This document shows, in pieces, positions 25,001 through 33,600 of a stretch of DNA of 43,220 bases (position 1 is the first letter of the stretch; each line of letters begins with the position of its first letter). The translations under genes were made by a program, and so were the position numbers. The notes below the pieces were generated by a model. The model saw only the letters and a program-made list of their open reading frames with translations. It had not been told where the DNA came from and did no database searches. This DNA comes from Bacteroidales bacterium (GTDB lineage Bacteria; Bacteroidota; Bacteroidia; Bacteroidales; UBA932). The stretch covers positions 1 through 43,220 of the forward strand of contig JAFTBU010000031.1 in assembly GCA_017455065.1 (NCBI GenBank). Direction: 5' to 3'.

Positions 25001-25433
25001 TTTCGTAGTAGTCGGCGGGACGGGTCTCCATCCACACATGGTCCGGGGCGGTCTGGTTGGCCACCCAGTCGAGTATGACCTTGAAGCCCTGGGCGTGCGC
25101 CGCACTGAGCAGCTCGTCGAAATCCTGCATGGTCCCGAATTCGGGATTGACGGCGGTGTAGTCGGAGATGGCGTAGTACGAACCCATGCTGCCCTTGCGC
25201 TCCACCTCGCCTATCTTGTACATGGGCATGAGCCAGAGCACGTCCACTCCGAGGTCCTTGAGTCGGGGAAGCTGCGCTTCCACCCCCTTGAAATTGCCCT
25301 CGGGGGAGAACTGGCGTATGTTGACTTCATAGACCACGGAGTTGTAGGTCCATTCGGGATGCAGCGGGGCCGCTTTCGGACTGCAGGCCGCAAGGCAGGC
25401 CGCTGCTGCAAGTATGGAGATCAGTCTTTTCAT
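22047..25433 (-). CDS. GH13-GH97 fusion lipoprotein (alpha-amylase plus SusB-like alpha-glucosidase)
   Basis: One uninterrupted 1128-residue frame holds two enzymes. ATG 25433 is used (signal MKRLISILAAAACLAAC, Cys17); an in-frame TTG five codons upstream overlaps the previous gene. Residues about 27-425 are GH13: YEVNIRQFSPEG, WLMPMY, nucleophile Asp192 (DGFRCDAAAE), Glu221 (YLLAEAEND), Asp284 (TSNHDENSW). From about residue 430 (SPDGTIKMDFTLSEAG) it is GH97. The three catalytic glutamates of SusB (E439, E508, E532) match Glu843 (HHETSSS), Glu912 (NAHEAVRPTG) and Glu936 (MGTEY), with identical spacings of 69 and 24. The GH97 half is therefore of the inverting alpha-glucosidase type. Residues after the lipid Cys (SPKAAP) lack acidic charge, suggesting periplasmic location. 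It replaces the separate susB of the classical sus operon. Confidence 0.93.
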   Translation of the reverse strand: MKRLISILAAAACLAACSPKAAPLHPEWTYNSVVYEVNIRQFSPEGNFKGVEAQLPRLKDLGVDVLWLMPMYKIGEVERKGSMGSYYAISDYTAVNPEFGTMQDFDELLSAAHAQGFKVILDWVANQTAPDHVWMETRPADYYERDSLGNAIYEYDWNDTRSLNYDNETVWAAQDSCMRFWLEKGVDGFRCDAAAEVPAAFWKGILPKLNEDYPDIYLLAEAENDALTDASETFDASYAWKLHHMLNDVAQGTKSVKDIREYLAEDDAWMGPSNFRLMFTSNHDENSWAGSEFERMGDAAKVMEVLCFTLPKGQPLVYTGQEIGLQRRLQFFEKDPITDWSANGYTSFIRDLIAFRHAHPCLAAGEEGAPAVFIEDVPEGVLAFSRAKGKDKVTVYANLTPAAVSVPFENGTLELGPWGWSLFPTPETSLSSPDGTIKMDFTLSEAGTPYYSLSIDGQSVVLPSRLGFELRGVIKAQDLHYEGDGSIAKEDGTGSVALDRGFVLTGTRTDSFDETWEPVWGEESSIRNHYNELLVQLCQKESGRRMDIRFRLFDDGLGFRYEFPSGQSMVHFVIKEELTEFAMADDCTAWWIPGDFDTQEYEYNCTRLSEIGPHFRDKMRGNSSQTPFDTWGVQTSLQMKTPGGIYVNIHEAALVDYPCMHLLVDGRAHSLRAFLTPDAQGWKGNMQTPGKTPWRTVQLARSATGQLASRLVLNLNEPCALEDVSWIHPVKYMGVWWEMIAGAGSWAYTDAEGIRLDSFDYASAKPNGRHSANNEKVRRYIDFASAHGFDAVLVEGWNIGWEEWANCNKDYVFDFLTPYPDFDIAALNAYAHSKGIRLVMHHETSSSVRNYERHMEAAYTLMNKYGYDAVKSGYVGDILPQGQHHYSQWMVNHYQYALEQAAAHHIMVNAHEAVRPTGLCRTWPNLIGNESAMGTEYQAFGGITPGHTAILPFTRLNGGPMDYTPGIFEQNLKDWCGNDSYVNTTICGQLGLYVTMYSPLQMAADTPEHYSRFLDAFRFIEDVAVDWDESRYLFAEPMEYIVAARRSKAGQWFCGGVTDTQERSFDIPLDFLGEGSFTAKIYADAPSAHYKDNPQAYDISTRTVVASDSIRVTMKPGGGFAISFEPCK

Positions 25434-25437
25434 ATCT

Positions 25438-27405
25438 TTATCTTTCAAATTCGACGATGAGCGCGCTCCTGGGGGCTACGCTTACACCGTTGCGGAGCGT
25501 GAAACTCTCTCCGCTGAGGACGTTCCGTCCGGTGACGGGGCCGGAGACGAACTCCCGGTAATGGTCCCAGTCGAGCTCGCGCGGCTCCTTGGTGTTGTTT
25601 ATATAGACAAATACGGCCTGGTCGTCCGTGTAGCGGAAGAAAGCGTAGGTATTGTCAGTGATGTTGCGGGAACCGGTGTTGGCGCGGGAGAGGAAATGGA
25701 GGGTCTTGCCCTGCTGCACGGCCTTGCAGCCCTTGCGCCACTGGAAGAGGGTGCGGGTGTAGTCGTACAGTTCCTCGGCATCCTTGTAGATGCCTTCAGC
25801 CTTGCTGCGGCCTTCCTCGCTGAAAAGGTCCACGGCGTCGCCCTCCCAGCCTCCCGGGAAATCGATGCGCTTGGCCCCGTCATGGCTCTGGCAGTCCTTC
25901 CTCTCCAGGAACATCATCTCGTCGCCGTAGTACAGCTGGGGTATGCCGCGTATGGTCGCCAGCATGGTGATGGCGAGCTTCATCTTGTCCGGATCCTGAC
26001 GCAGCACGTCTCCGGTGCGGGCGTGGTCGTGGTTGGCGAAGAAAGTCATCATGTGGCTGAGGTCCTGGTAGGCGAAATCCTGGGCTATCACGGTATACAC
26101 GCGGGTCATGCCTTCATCCCAGTTGACTTCATCCTCGCAGAGGGCTGTCTTGATGGCGCTCTCCAGGGGGAAATCCATGATGGAGGGCAGGTTGGAGTTG
26201 AATCCGTCTTTGTTGGGATTGTCCTTCTGCCAGTAAGCGAGCTGGCTTATCTTCCCGTCCCAGCATTCGCCTACGATGTTCATCCCCGGGTACTCGTCGG
26301 TGACAGCCTTGCACCAGAGGGACATGGGGCCGGGTTCGTTGTAAGGATAGGTATCCACCCTGAGGCCGTCCAGACCGGCATATTCTATCCACCAGATGGC
26401 CCACTGCTGGAAATATTTCAGCAGATAGGGATTGTCGAGATTCATGTCGGGCATGGAAGGGACGAACCAGCCGCTCTCCTGCCTCTCGCGGTCGCGCACT
26501 GAAGCGTTGGGGTCCATATAGACTGAGAACAGGGCGTTCATCTGCATATAGGGCTCGCTCACGTGGTACCAGTCCTTGAAAGGGGGCTCTTCCATCCACC
26601 AGTGGGCGGTGCCGCAGTGGTTGGTGACTATGTCCATGATCACTTTGAGGCCCTTGGCATGCGCCTCATCCACGAAAGTCCGGTAGAGGGCGTTGTCGCC
26701 GAAACGGGGGTCGATGTGGTAGTAGTCGGCGCAGGCGTAGCCGTGATAGGACTCGTAGTCCTGGTTGTCCAGCAGCAGGGGAGTGCTCCAGATGGCGGTG
26801 GCGCCCAGTCCGGCTATGTAGTCCAGATGGTCGATGATGCCCTGGAGGTCGCCTCCGTGGCGGCTGACGGGATCCTGGCGGTCCACCGCGTCGGGAGTGG
26901 CGGGTACGCTCCATGCGCGCTGGGAGCCGTCGTCATACTCTCCGCCGGGCCAATGGCTGTCGTTTTCTGCAGTGGCCGAGGCGAAGCGGTCCGGCATGAT
27001 GAGATAGACCATGTCGGCGGTCGTGAAGCTCTGCCTGTCGCGGCTGCCGGCTGCCCTTTCATGTATGGTGTAGGGGTATTTGAAGCTTTCTTCCCCCTTG
27101 GTGAACACCAGCTTGTATTCCCCGGCCGCCCGGACGTCCATGTCCAGGAACAGGAAATCGGGGCTGTCCGCCTTGTGCACGGCTTTGACACTGAGGCCTC
27201 TGCCTTCGACATCCACGGCATAGGAACTGATGTCCGGACCCTGGACCATAAGCTGCAGGGAAGTGGTCATCCCTGACCACCAGCACAGAGGCTCGACCCT
27301 GCTGACCTGGCTCTCGAGGGCCTGGGGTACGGAAGAATAGTCATTGGTCTGCCCGCAGGAAATCAGGAGTGCGGCGAGGCCGGAAAGTATGAGCAGTCTT
27401 TTCAT
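25438..27405 (-). CDS. susA: SusA-like GH13 neopullulanase/cyclomaltodextrinase lipoprotein
   Basis: The 655-residue enzyme should cut imported malto-oligosaccharides. It has a lipoprotein signal (MKRLLILSGLAALLISC, Cys17), then an N-terminal beta domain of the cyclomaltodextrinase type (residues about 35-117, WWSGMTTSLQLMVQGPDIS). The GH13 barrel carries MPDRFA, nucleophile Asp351 (DGLRVDTYPY), acid/base Glu380 (NIVGECWDG) and Asp460 (FFANHDHAR). A C-terminal beta domain ends SALIVEFER. SusA of B. thetaiotaomicron is periplasmic; here the lipobox suggests membrane anchoring. It lies 3 bp after the GH53 gene and 4 bp before the GH13-GH97 fusion. Confidence 0.93.
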   Translation of the reverse strand: MKRLLILSGLAALLISCGQTNDYSSVPQALESQVSRVEPLCWWSGMTTSLQLMVQGPDISSYAVDVEGRGLSVKAVHKADSPDFLFLDMDVRAAGEYKLVFTKGEESFKYPYTIHERAAGSRDRQSFTTADMVYLIMPDRFASATAENDSHWPGGEYDDGSQRAWSVPATPDAVDRQDPVSRHGGDLQGIIDHLDYIAGLGATAIWSTPLLLDNQDYESYHGYACADYYHIDPRFGDNALYRTFVDEAHAKGLKVIMDIVTNHCGTAHWWMEEPPFKDWYHVSEPYMQMNALFSVYMDPNASVRDRERQESGWFVPSMPDMNLDNPYLLKYFQQWAIWWIEYAGLDGLRVDTYPYNEPGPMSLWCKAVTDEYPGMNIVGECWDGKISQLAYWQKDNPNKDGFNSNLPSIMDFPLESAIKTALCEDEVNWDEGMTRVYTVIAQDFAYQDLSHMMTFFANHDHARTGDVLRQDPDKMKLAITMLATIRGIPQLYYGDEMMFLERKDCQSHDGAKRIDFPGGWEGDAVDLFSEEGRSKAEGIYKDAEELYDYTRTLFQWRKGCKAVQQGKTLHFLSRANTGSRNITDNTYAFFRYTDDQAVFVYINNTKEPRELDWDHYREFVSGPVTGRNVLSGESFTLRNGVSVAPRSALIVEFER

Positions 27406-27408
27406 ATC

Positions 27409-28536
27409 TCAATCTTTGAATGCGTCCATGATAGCCGAAGCCTTGCCTTCGGAGGTGAAGGCACCCTGGTCGTAGGCGTTCCAGGTTTCGCGCTTGCCGG
27501 TGTAACGGTAGATCAGGTCCGGATTGCTGTATATGGCGGGTTTCCAACCGCCGTAAACCTCAGGTTCCCAATAGAATACGCCCTCGCAGCCGTCTATGGC
27601 GCGAAGGCCGTCGATGAAATCTTTGAGGACGGAGGCTGCGTCGCTGAGGGCGGGTTTGACCCCGACTTCGGAGACTATCACGGGGATCCCGAAGGTGGAA
27701 TGTATCTTCTTGATATTGTCCAGGGCCTGCCTGTTCTTCTGGGCGGCCTGCCCTTCCCCGGCCTGGGGATAGTGTGACAGGGCGATGGCGTCGAACCTGG
27801 CTCCCTGGGCCTTGATTTCATTGAACCACCACATGTTGTCTTCGAAGGCGTTGTCCAGATGGGGCATCACCAGGGCATCGGGGAACACGGCCTTGGCGGC
27901 ATCGTAGCCGGCGTTGTACAGCTGGGCGAAATGCTTGCGGCCGTCGGTGATATTGCCGTGGCTGTCCCAGAGCTGGCCGGCGGGCCAGAGCATGCCGTTG
28001 CGGGTCTCGTTGCCCACCTGAATCCAGCGGGGGCTCACCCCGGCAGCTTTAAGGGCTTCGAGTACGTCCTTGGTGTGTGCTGAGACATGGGAGCACATCT
28101 TGTCCATGTCGGCATTGTCCTGCTCCCACGCTGCGGGTATCTTCTGCCTCGAAGGGTCGGCGAAGAAATCGCTGTAGTGGAAGTCCGCCATCACGGCCAT
28201 CCCGGCGGCAGCAGCCCTCTTGGCGAGGGCGACCATGTCGGCTTTGCCGCTCCATCCTCCGTAGGGATCCACCCATACCCTGAGGCGTATGGAGTTGATG
28301 CCGCACCCGGAGAGCACTGCGAATATGTCGGCGGCGGAGCCGTCGGCCTTGCGGAAGACTTTTCCGTCCTTCTCCATTTCGGAGACCCAGCTGACATCGG
28401 CTCCCTTGGCGAAAGTGATTTCTGCTGCGGGATCGGTCCAGGGCCCGTTGTCGGGCTCTTTGCCGCGTTCTTCACCGCAGGAGAGGGTGAGCAGGAGCGA
28501 GGCTGCCGCCATGGCCCTGAAAATCGACAGTCTCAT
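27409..28536 (-). CDS. GH53 endo-beta-1,4-galactanase-like lipoprotein
   Basis: GH53 enzymes hydrolyse beta-1,4-galactan, as in pectic arabinogalactan I. The 375-residue product has a signal ending LLLTLSC (Cys20) followed by acidic residues (GEERGKE), a pattern linked to surface display in Bacteroidetes. Family motifs are KGADVSWVSEMEKDG, NSIRLRVWVDP, ADFHYSDFFADP, WIQVGNETRNGMLWP (acid/base Glu177) and VIVSEVG (nucleophile Glu290). It is embedded between two alpha-glucan enzymes with 3-bp gaps on both sides, so it is a genuine operon member. Its substrate logic in this operon is unexplained. Confidence 0.93.
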   Translation of the reverse strand: MRLSIFRAMAAASLLLTLSCGEERGKEPDNGPWTDPAAEITFAKGADVSWVSEMEKDGKVFRKADGSAADIFAVLSGCGINSIRLRVWVDPYGGWSGKADMVALAKRAAAAGMAVMADFHYSDFFADPSRQKIPAAWEQDNADMDKMCSHVSAHTKDVLEALKAAGVSPRWIQVGNETRNGMLWPAGQLWDSHGNITDGRKHFAQLYNAGYDAAKAVFPDALVMPHLDNAFEDNMWWFNEIKAQGARFDAIALSHYPQAGEGQAAQKNRQALDNIKKIHSTFGIPVIVSEVGVKPALSDAASVLKDFIDGLRAIDGCEGVFYWEPEVYGGWKPAIYSNPDLIYRYTGKRETWNAYDQGAFTSEGKASAIMDAFKD

Positions 28537-28539
28537 AAG

Positions 28540-30552
28540 CTACAGGGCGAATATTGCGGAAGAATTGCCTTCCAATATGAGTTTGTAGGAGTTGCCGCTG
28601 TCGCTCTTGGTGACGGAGACCATGCCGAGGTAGCCCACCATGTTGGTGAGGTCGTCGGAGAAGGGGGCGACCACCTGGGTGCCGGCGAGATTGTGCACCA
28701 CCAGGGCCTTCTGCCCGTCGGAGGTGGTCATGTACCACACTGCCAGTGATTTGTAGGAATCGGAACCGGTCTCGTTGTAGTTGGAATGCTTGGACATCTT
28801 GCCATAGGCGAGGGCCGGCACGGCGTTGCGCAGTTTGGTGAAATACTCGTACACCTTGAGTATGCTGTTGGCCTGGGACTCCTGGGTCTCCACGGAGATG
28901 CTGCCGTTGAGCATGCCGGCGTCGACCTTGCCGCCCAGCTTGGCTGAGGCCAGGCCCGATGCGGAGGAATTCCATACCATGGGGGCGCGGACATATTCGT
29001 CGCCGCCCGATTTCGATCCGTAGTAGCCGAGTTCCTCACCCTGGTAGATATAGGGATTGCCGCCTGCTGTGAGCAGGATCGCGGCAGCCTGCTTCATCCT
29101 GGGAAGGTTGCGGCCGAGGGTATGGGCTGTCCTGTCCTCGTCGTGGTTGGAAAGCTTGGTGCACTCGATGAAGTCGCTGCGGTATTTCCTGTATATATCC
29201 TGGTAGCTGAGCAGGTCCTTGACGAAATAGCAGCCGGTCTCCTGCTGGAGGCACCATTGGAGACGGAACCAGAAATCGAACTCGAAGAGGGCGGGGAGAC
29301 CCTTGTAGTAGGGGGCCATCTGGTCGGCATTGTCCATCCAGGCCTCTCCCACCATGTAGAAGTCGCCGCTGCCGCCCTTGGCTTTGTAAGTGGCGTTGCA
29401 GTGGTCGTACCATTTCTTGAGGAAGGTGGAATTGGCATCGGGGGCGCCTTTTTCGTAGATGAAGCGCACGGCGTCGAGCCTGAGTCCGTCAATGCCTATG
29501 TTTATCCATTTGTCGGCAGCCGCCGCCAGGTCCTTGAAGGCGGGGGACTGCTCCGCTGATGCGGCCTCTCCGTAGGCGATGTCGGGCATCCAGGAGCCGA
29601 AGGCGCCGTAGTAGTAAACCGAACTGCCGCCGAAGGTGATGTCCGCCGCGGTGGAGCTGTTGAGGGTGAAGGGGGTGCCGAAGCTGATCTTGGACCCGCT
29701 GCCGCCCCATTTGGTGCCGCTGGCCCAGGAGGTGGAGGAAGTCCTGACGAGGAAGCCCCAGTCGGAATCGAAATCTACAGTGATCTCATAGATGTTGGGA
29801 GAAGTCTGGTAGAGCCTGTAGAGTTTGTCGTTGCCGAAATATATATAGCGCTGGACGGAGCCGTCGGAATTGGAACTCTCCGGCGCCGCAGTCGTGGTGG
29901 TGACGGTGATCTTGGGGGAGGCGGAATTGGTCCAGTCGAGCCTGAAATGCAGGCGTCCCTTGTAGCCGAGGTTCCCGGTGCTTACGCTGTGCCAATTGTT
30001 GGCGTTGTAGCTGCCCAGGGAAGGGAATTTGCCCGCGTTGATGTCAGCGGAGGGATTGGTGGAAATCAGGTAATAGTTGCGGTAGGGGCTGTCCGCCGAT
30101 GCGATGGCGCTCTTGAACCAGCTGTGGCCCTTGCCGGTGTGGTTCAGGACGAAATCCAGATAGATCTTGATGTCTTTGGCGTGGGCCTTCTCCACAAGGT
30201 TCTTGAAATCAGCCTCTGTGCCGTATTCGGGATTCACGCTGGCATAGTCGGTGACGTCGTAGCCGTGGTAGGAGTCGGCCGGATGGATGGGGGAGAGCCA
30301 CAGGGCGGATACGCCCAGATTGTCCAGATAGTCGAGCTTCGAGGTGATGCCGTTGAAGTCGCCTATGCCGTCCCCGTTGCTGTCGGCGAAACTGTACACC
30401 AGCAGCTGATAGGTGATGCCGGCCCTTTTCTGGCCGTCCCAGTCGGGGAATTCGTAGCTGATCTTCTTTTCTTCCTGCTGTTCCCTGCGGTCGCATGAGG
30501 TCCAGGACATCAGGGCCGCGAACACCAGCGTCAATGTCAGTATCCTTTTCAT
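28540..30552 (-). CDS. susG: SusG-like surface alpha-amylase (GH13 with CBM58-like insert)
   Basis: SusG makes the first endo-cut in surface-bound starch. This 670-residue lipoprotein (signal MKRILTLTLVFAALMSWTSC, then DRREQQEE, acidic) has the same architecture as B. thetaiotaomicron SusG. A GH13 barrel is interrupted at about residues 195-315 by a Ser/Thr-rich beta domain in the position of CBM58 (LHFRLDWTNSASPKITV to ITFGGSSVYYYGAF). Catalytic residues are Asp360 (DGLRLDAVRFIYE), Glu403 (YMVGEAWMD) and Asp471 (LSNHDEDR). The C-terminal beta domain ends LILEGNSSAIFAL. It is separated from the SusE/F-like gene by 63 bp containing a strong hairpin. Confidence 0.94.
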   Translation of the reverse strand: MKRILTLTLVFAALMSWTSCDRREQQEEKKISYEFPDWDGQKRAGITYQLLVYSFADSNGDGIGDFNGITSKLDYLDNLGVSALWLSPIHPADSYHGYDVTDYASVNPEYGTEADFKNLVEKAHAKDIKIYLDFVLNHTGKGHSWFKSAIASADSPYRNYYLISTNPSADINAGKFPSLGSYNANNWHSVSTGNLGYKGRLHFRLDWTNSASPKITVTTTTAAPESSNSDGSVQRYIYFGNDKLYRLYQTSPNIYEITVDFDSDWGFLVRTSSTSWASGTKWGGSGSKISFGTPFTLNSSTAADITFGGSSVYYYGAFGSWMPDIAYGEAASAEQSPAFKDLAAAADKWINIGIDGLRLDAVRFIYEKGAPDANSTFLKKWYDHCNATYKAKGGSGDFYMVGEAWMDNADQMAPYYKGLPALFEFDFWFRLQWCLQQETGCYFVKDLLSYQDIYRKYRSDFIECTKLSNHDEDRTAHTLGRNLPRMKQAAAILLTAGGNPYIYQGEELGYYGSKSGGDEYVRAPMVWNSSASGLASAKLGGKVDAGMLNGSISVETQESQANSILKVYEYFTKLRNAVPALAYGKMSKHSNYNETGSDSYKSLAVWYMTTSDGQKALVVHNLAGTQVVAPFSDDLTNMVGYLGMVSVTKSDSGNSYKLILEGNSSAIFAL

Positions 30553-30572
30553 AATCGCGATATTTGATAGCA

Positions 30573-30600
30573 GACCGGGGTCCGGTCAGGGGCCCCGGTC
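30573..30600 (-). promoter_or_regulatory. GC-rich hairpin between the SusE/F-like and SusG-like genes
   Basis: GACCGGGG (30573-30580) pairs perfectly with CCCCGGTC (30593-30600) around a 12-nt loop. On the minus-strand transcript it is not followed by a U-run, so it is not a standard terminator. It could stabilise the upstream susC-D-E message or mark a processing site, lowering downstream enzyme expression. Confidence 0.6.
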
Positions 30601-30615
30601 CGAAAACCTGCAGGA

Positions 30616-33600
30616 CTACTCTATGGTAGCTGTGCCTGCGTTGAAGTCGAGAGTGTATTTCTTCCCGGCTTCTGCCTTTACCTCGGCGAGTTCGCCGCCG
30701 TCGGCGCGATAGACTATCTTGCCTTCGATGACATTGAACTCACGGGTCCACCAGTCGGTGGTGCCTGTCGAAGTCTCGGCATACATGCGGAGCTTGCCGG
30801 CTGCGGGGACGGTCACGGAAAGCTTGCCTTCGCTCTCGGCGAACTTGGCGCTTTCGTTCTTCTTGTCCCATCCGCCCCAGCATTCGCCTATGCCGTAGAC
30901 ATTGGCTTTCTCCACACCGATCTTGCCGTTTGCAGCGTCCACATAGATCATGTAGACTCCGCTCTCGGCGACGACGCAGTTGCCGTCCTTAGTGGTGAAA
31001 CCGCTGTCATTGCCGCCCAGGCTGTTGAACTCGCTTCCGTTCCAATCCTTGACGGAGTTGAACTTGAAGCCGGTGTCGGCTGCGAGATTCCTGATGGCCC
31101 AAAACTGTCCGGGAGCGCCGTTGACGGGGATCATCTCGGATGCGTTCGTGTTCCAGTCCCAGCCGCCTCCGACCACACCGTCGCCGATGATGTACATGGC
31201 GGTGGGCAGGACGGGAGCGTCTCCCTCACCCTGGATGGCGCCGGTACCGGCATTGAAATCGAGGACGATTTCCTGGTTGGCCAGCACTGAAGGGGCAGCG
31301 AGCTCGTCCATCACACGGTAGACGATCTTGCCGTCGATGATGTTGAACTCACGGGTCCACCAGCCGGAAGTGGCGATGGAGGACTCTACGAACATGCGCA
31401 GGTGGCCTGCGGAAGCAGCCTTGAGCTTGAGGGTCTTGCCGTCAGCCTTGAAGAGGTTGTCGTCGACAGGGTCCCAGGTGCCCCAGCACTCGCCGAGTCC
31501 GTAAACCCTTGCGGGCTCCACATGCAGTTTCTCGTTCTTGAGGTCGATGTGCACCAGGTAGAATCCGTCGGCGTCCACGACGCAGTTGCCGCCGGACTGG
31601 GTGAATCCGTCATTGGTTGCGAGGCCGTTGAATTCCTTGCCGTCCCAATCCCTGTTGGAATTGAACTTGAAGCCCTTGCCGGCGCTGAAGTACTTGATGG
31701 TGTAGAACTGGCCTTCGGCCTCTGCGCCCCATTCGGGATTGTGCAGGACGGGGGAGAGCTCGACTACGCCGTCGGAACCCCATGCCCAGCCGCCGAATTC
31801 ATCGCCTATCATGTAGAGATGCTCGGGGAATGCCACGGTGGTGATGGTGATTTCCTTGGTGGCGGGGTCGAAGATGACCTTGTATTCACCTGCCTCGGCG
31901 AGCTTGATGTCGCTGCCGGGCTGGGTTGCCGTGAACGGAGTACCGATGGTAGGTACGAAGGATCCGCTCTCGGCGCCGTAGGTGTGGTCGTCGGCCCAGG
32001 AGTAGTCGTAACGGATCTTGAAGCCGCCGGTGATGTTGAGCACGGGGCTGCTCCAGATGCCGTTGCTCTCGGACATGACGAAGTCCTTGTTCCAGGAGCT
32101 TCCAGCGATCTCACCTATGAGACTGTACACGGCCTTGTGCTCCTCGATGAGGATGGTCTGGGCTGCATAGTCGAGGGTGATGTCGTAGAATCCGTCCGCT
32201 CCGACCTGGATGTTCTTGTCACCGGAGGCGAATGCCTTGCCGAGGGTGGGCTTGTACACGTCGTAGGGGTTGGAAGGATCGATGGTGCTCTTGGAGTTGG
32301 CCTCAGGTCCGCCCCAGGAGGTTCCCCAGTCGTGGTCGGCCCTGATCTTGAACTCGTCGGTGGCGTTGATGGCAACGCTCCTTACCACCCAGATGTCACC
32401 TTCGATGTTGTCGAGGTCGGTGTCGGTGTCCCAAGAGGTGCCGCCGATGGTGCCGATCAGAGACCATGCGCCGGGCTTCTCTTCCTGAGGCTCGTCGCCA
32501 CCGCCGATCAGGCCGCTCTTGCCGCCGAGGGATTCGACGACCTTGAAGAGCTTGCCATCGGGATTGACGAGCAGGTCATATGTGCCGTCGGCAGGCACGG
32601 CGAGGTTCTTGCCGCCTGCGGATGCGGGATACTCCTTGTCGAGGGTCACGATGAAAGGCTCAGTATTGCCTTCGGCGCCGAGGTTGGTGCCCCAATCCTG
32701 GTCCTTGCGGAACTTGAACTGGTCGCCTGTGGTGAGGGCTACACCCTCGGCCACATGCCAGGTGCCGTCGGTGATCATGGCGATATCCTTGTCCCAGTTC
32801 ATCTCGAAGCTGCCGATGGCGCCGATGACGCTCCATGCAGACTCGCTGTCATATCCGGGATAAGTCTGGAAGGCTTCGGTGATGTAGAAGACCTTGGCTT
32901 CGGGATCGAGTACCAGGTCGTATGCTCCGTCAGCGGGTACGGCGAGGTTCTTGCCGCCTGCAGATGCGGGATACTCCTTGTCCAGTTCCATCACGAAAGG
33001 CTCTGTGCTGCCCTCTGCTCCGAAGTTGGTGCCCCAATCCTTGTCCTTGCGGAACTTGAACTGGTCTGAAGCGGAGAGTTTGACGTTGCGTGCGACGTGC
33101 TTGGTGCCGTCGGTGAACATCACGATATCGCTGTCCCAGTTCATGCCGACGCTGGCGATGGAGCCGATAACGCTCCATGCGGACTCATCGGTGAAAGCCG
33201 CCCAGGGGTTGCCCTTGAGCATCTCGAATCCGTTGACATTGATCTTGTCAGCTGCCTCCACATAGTCGGTTGCGGGAGGAAGCATGGCGCGGAGTGCGAG
33301 TACCACGTCCACGATCGAGCCCTTTTCGATACCGAGGGCCTCGAGGGCCTTGGTAAGAGTCATGTTGGACACGGTCACAGTATGGTTCTCAGTATTGACC
33401 GAGCAGTCCAGGTCTGCGTTTGCAGTCTGCCCGGCTGCGGATACGATACTCAGATAGTATTTTACAAGTTTGTTGTTGATGCCGAAATCAGCGGGGTTGT
33501 AAGTGACGCTGATTCCGTCCTTGACAGCGGTGGAAGTTCCGGCTGTGGGAGCCTTGGCCTGTGAAGGATCATATATGACCCATTCACGCTCCGTGACGCA

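Noticed and set aside
30573-30600. Reading the operon hairpin as an intrinsic terminator
   Set aside because: No U-run follows on the transcribed strand, and the operon continues with no new promoter box in the remaining gap.
31402-33069. Plus-strand frame opposite the SusE/F-like gene
   Set aside because: Its repeats simply mirror the module repeats of the minus-strand gene.
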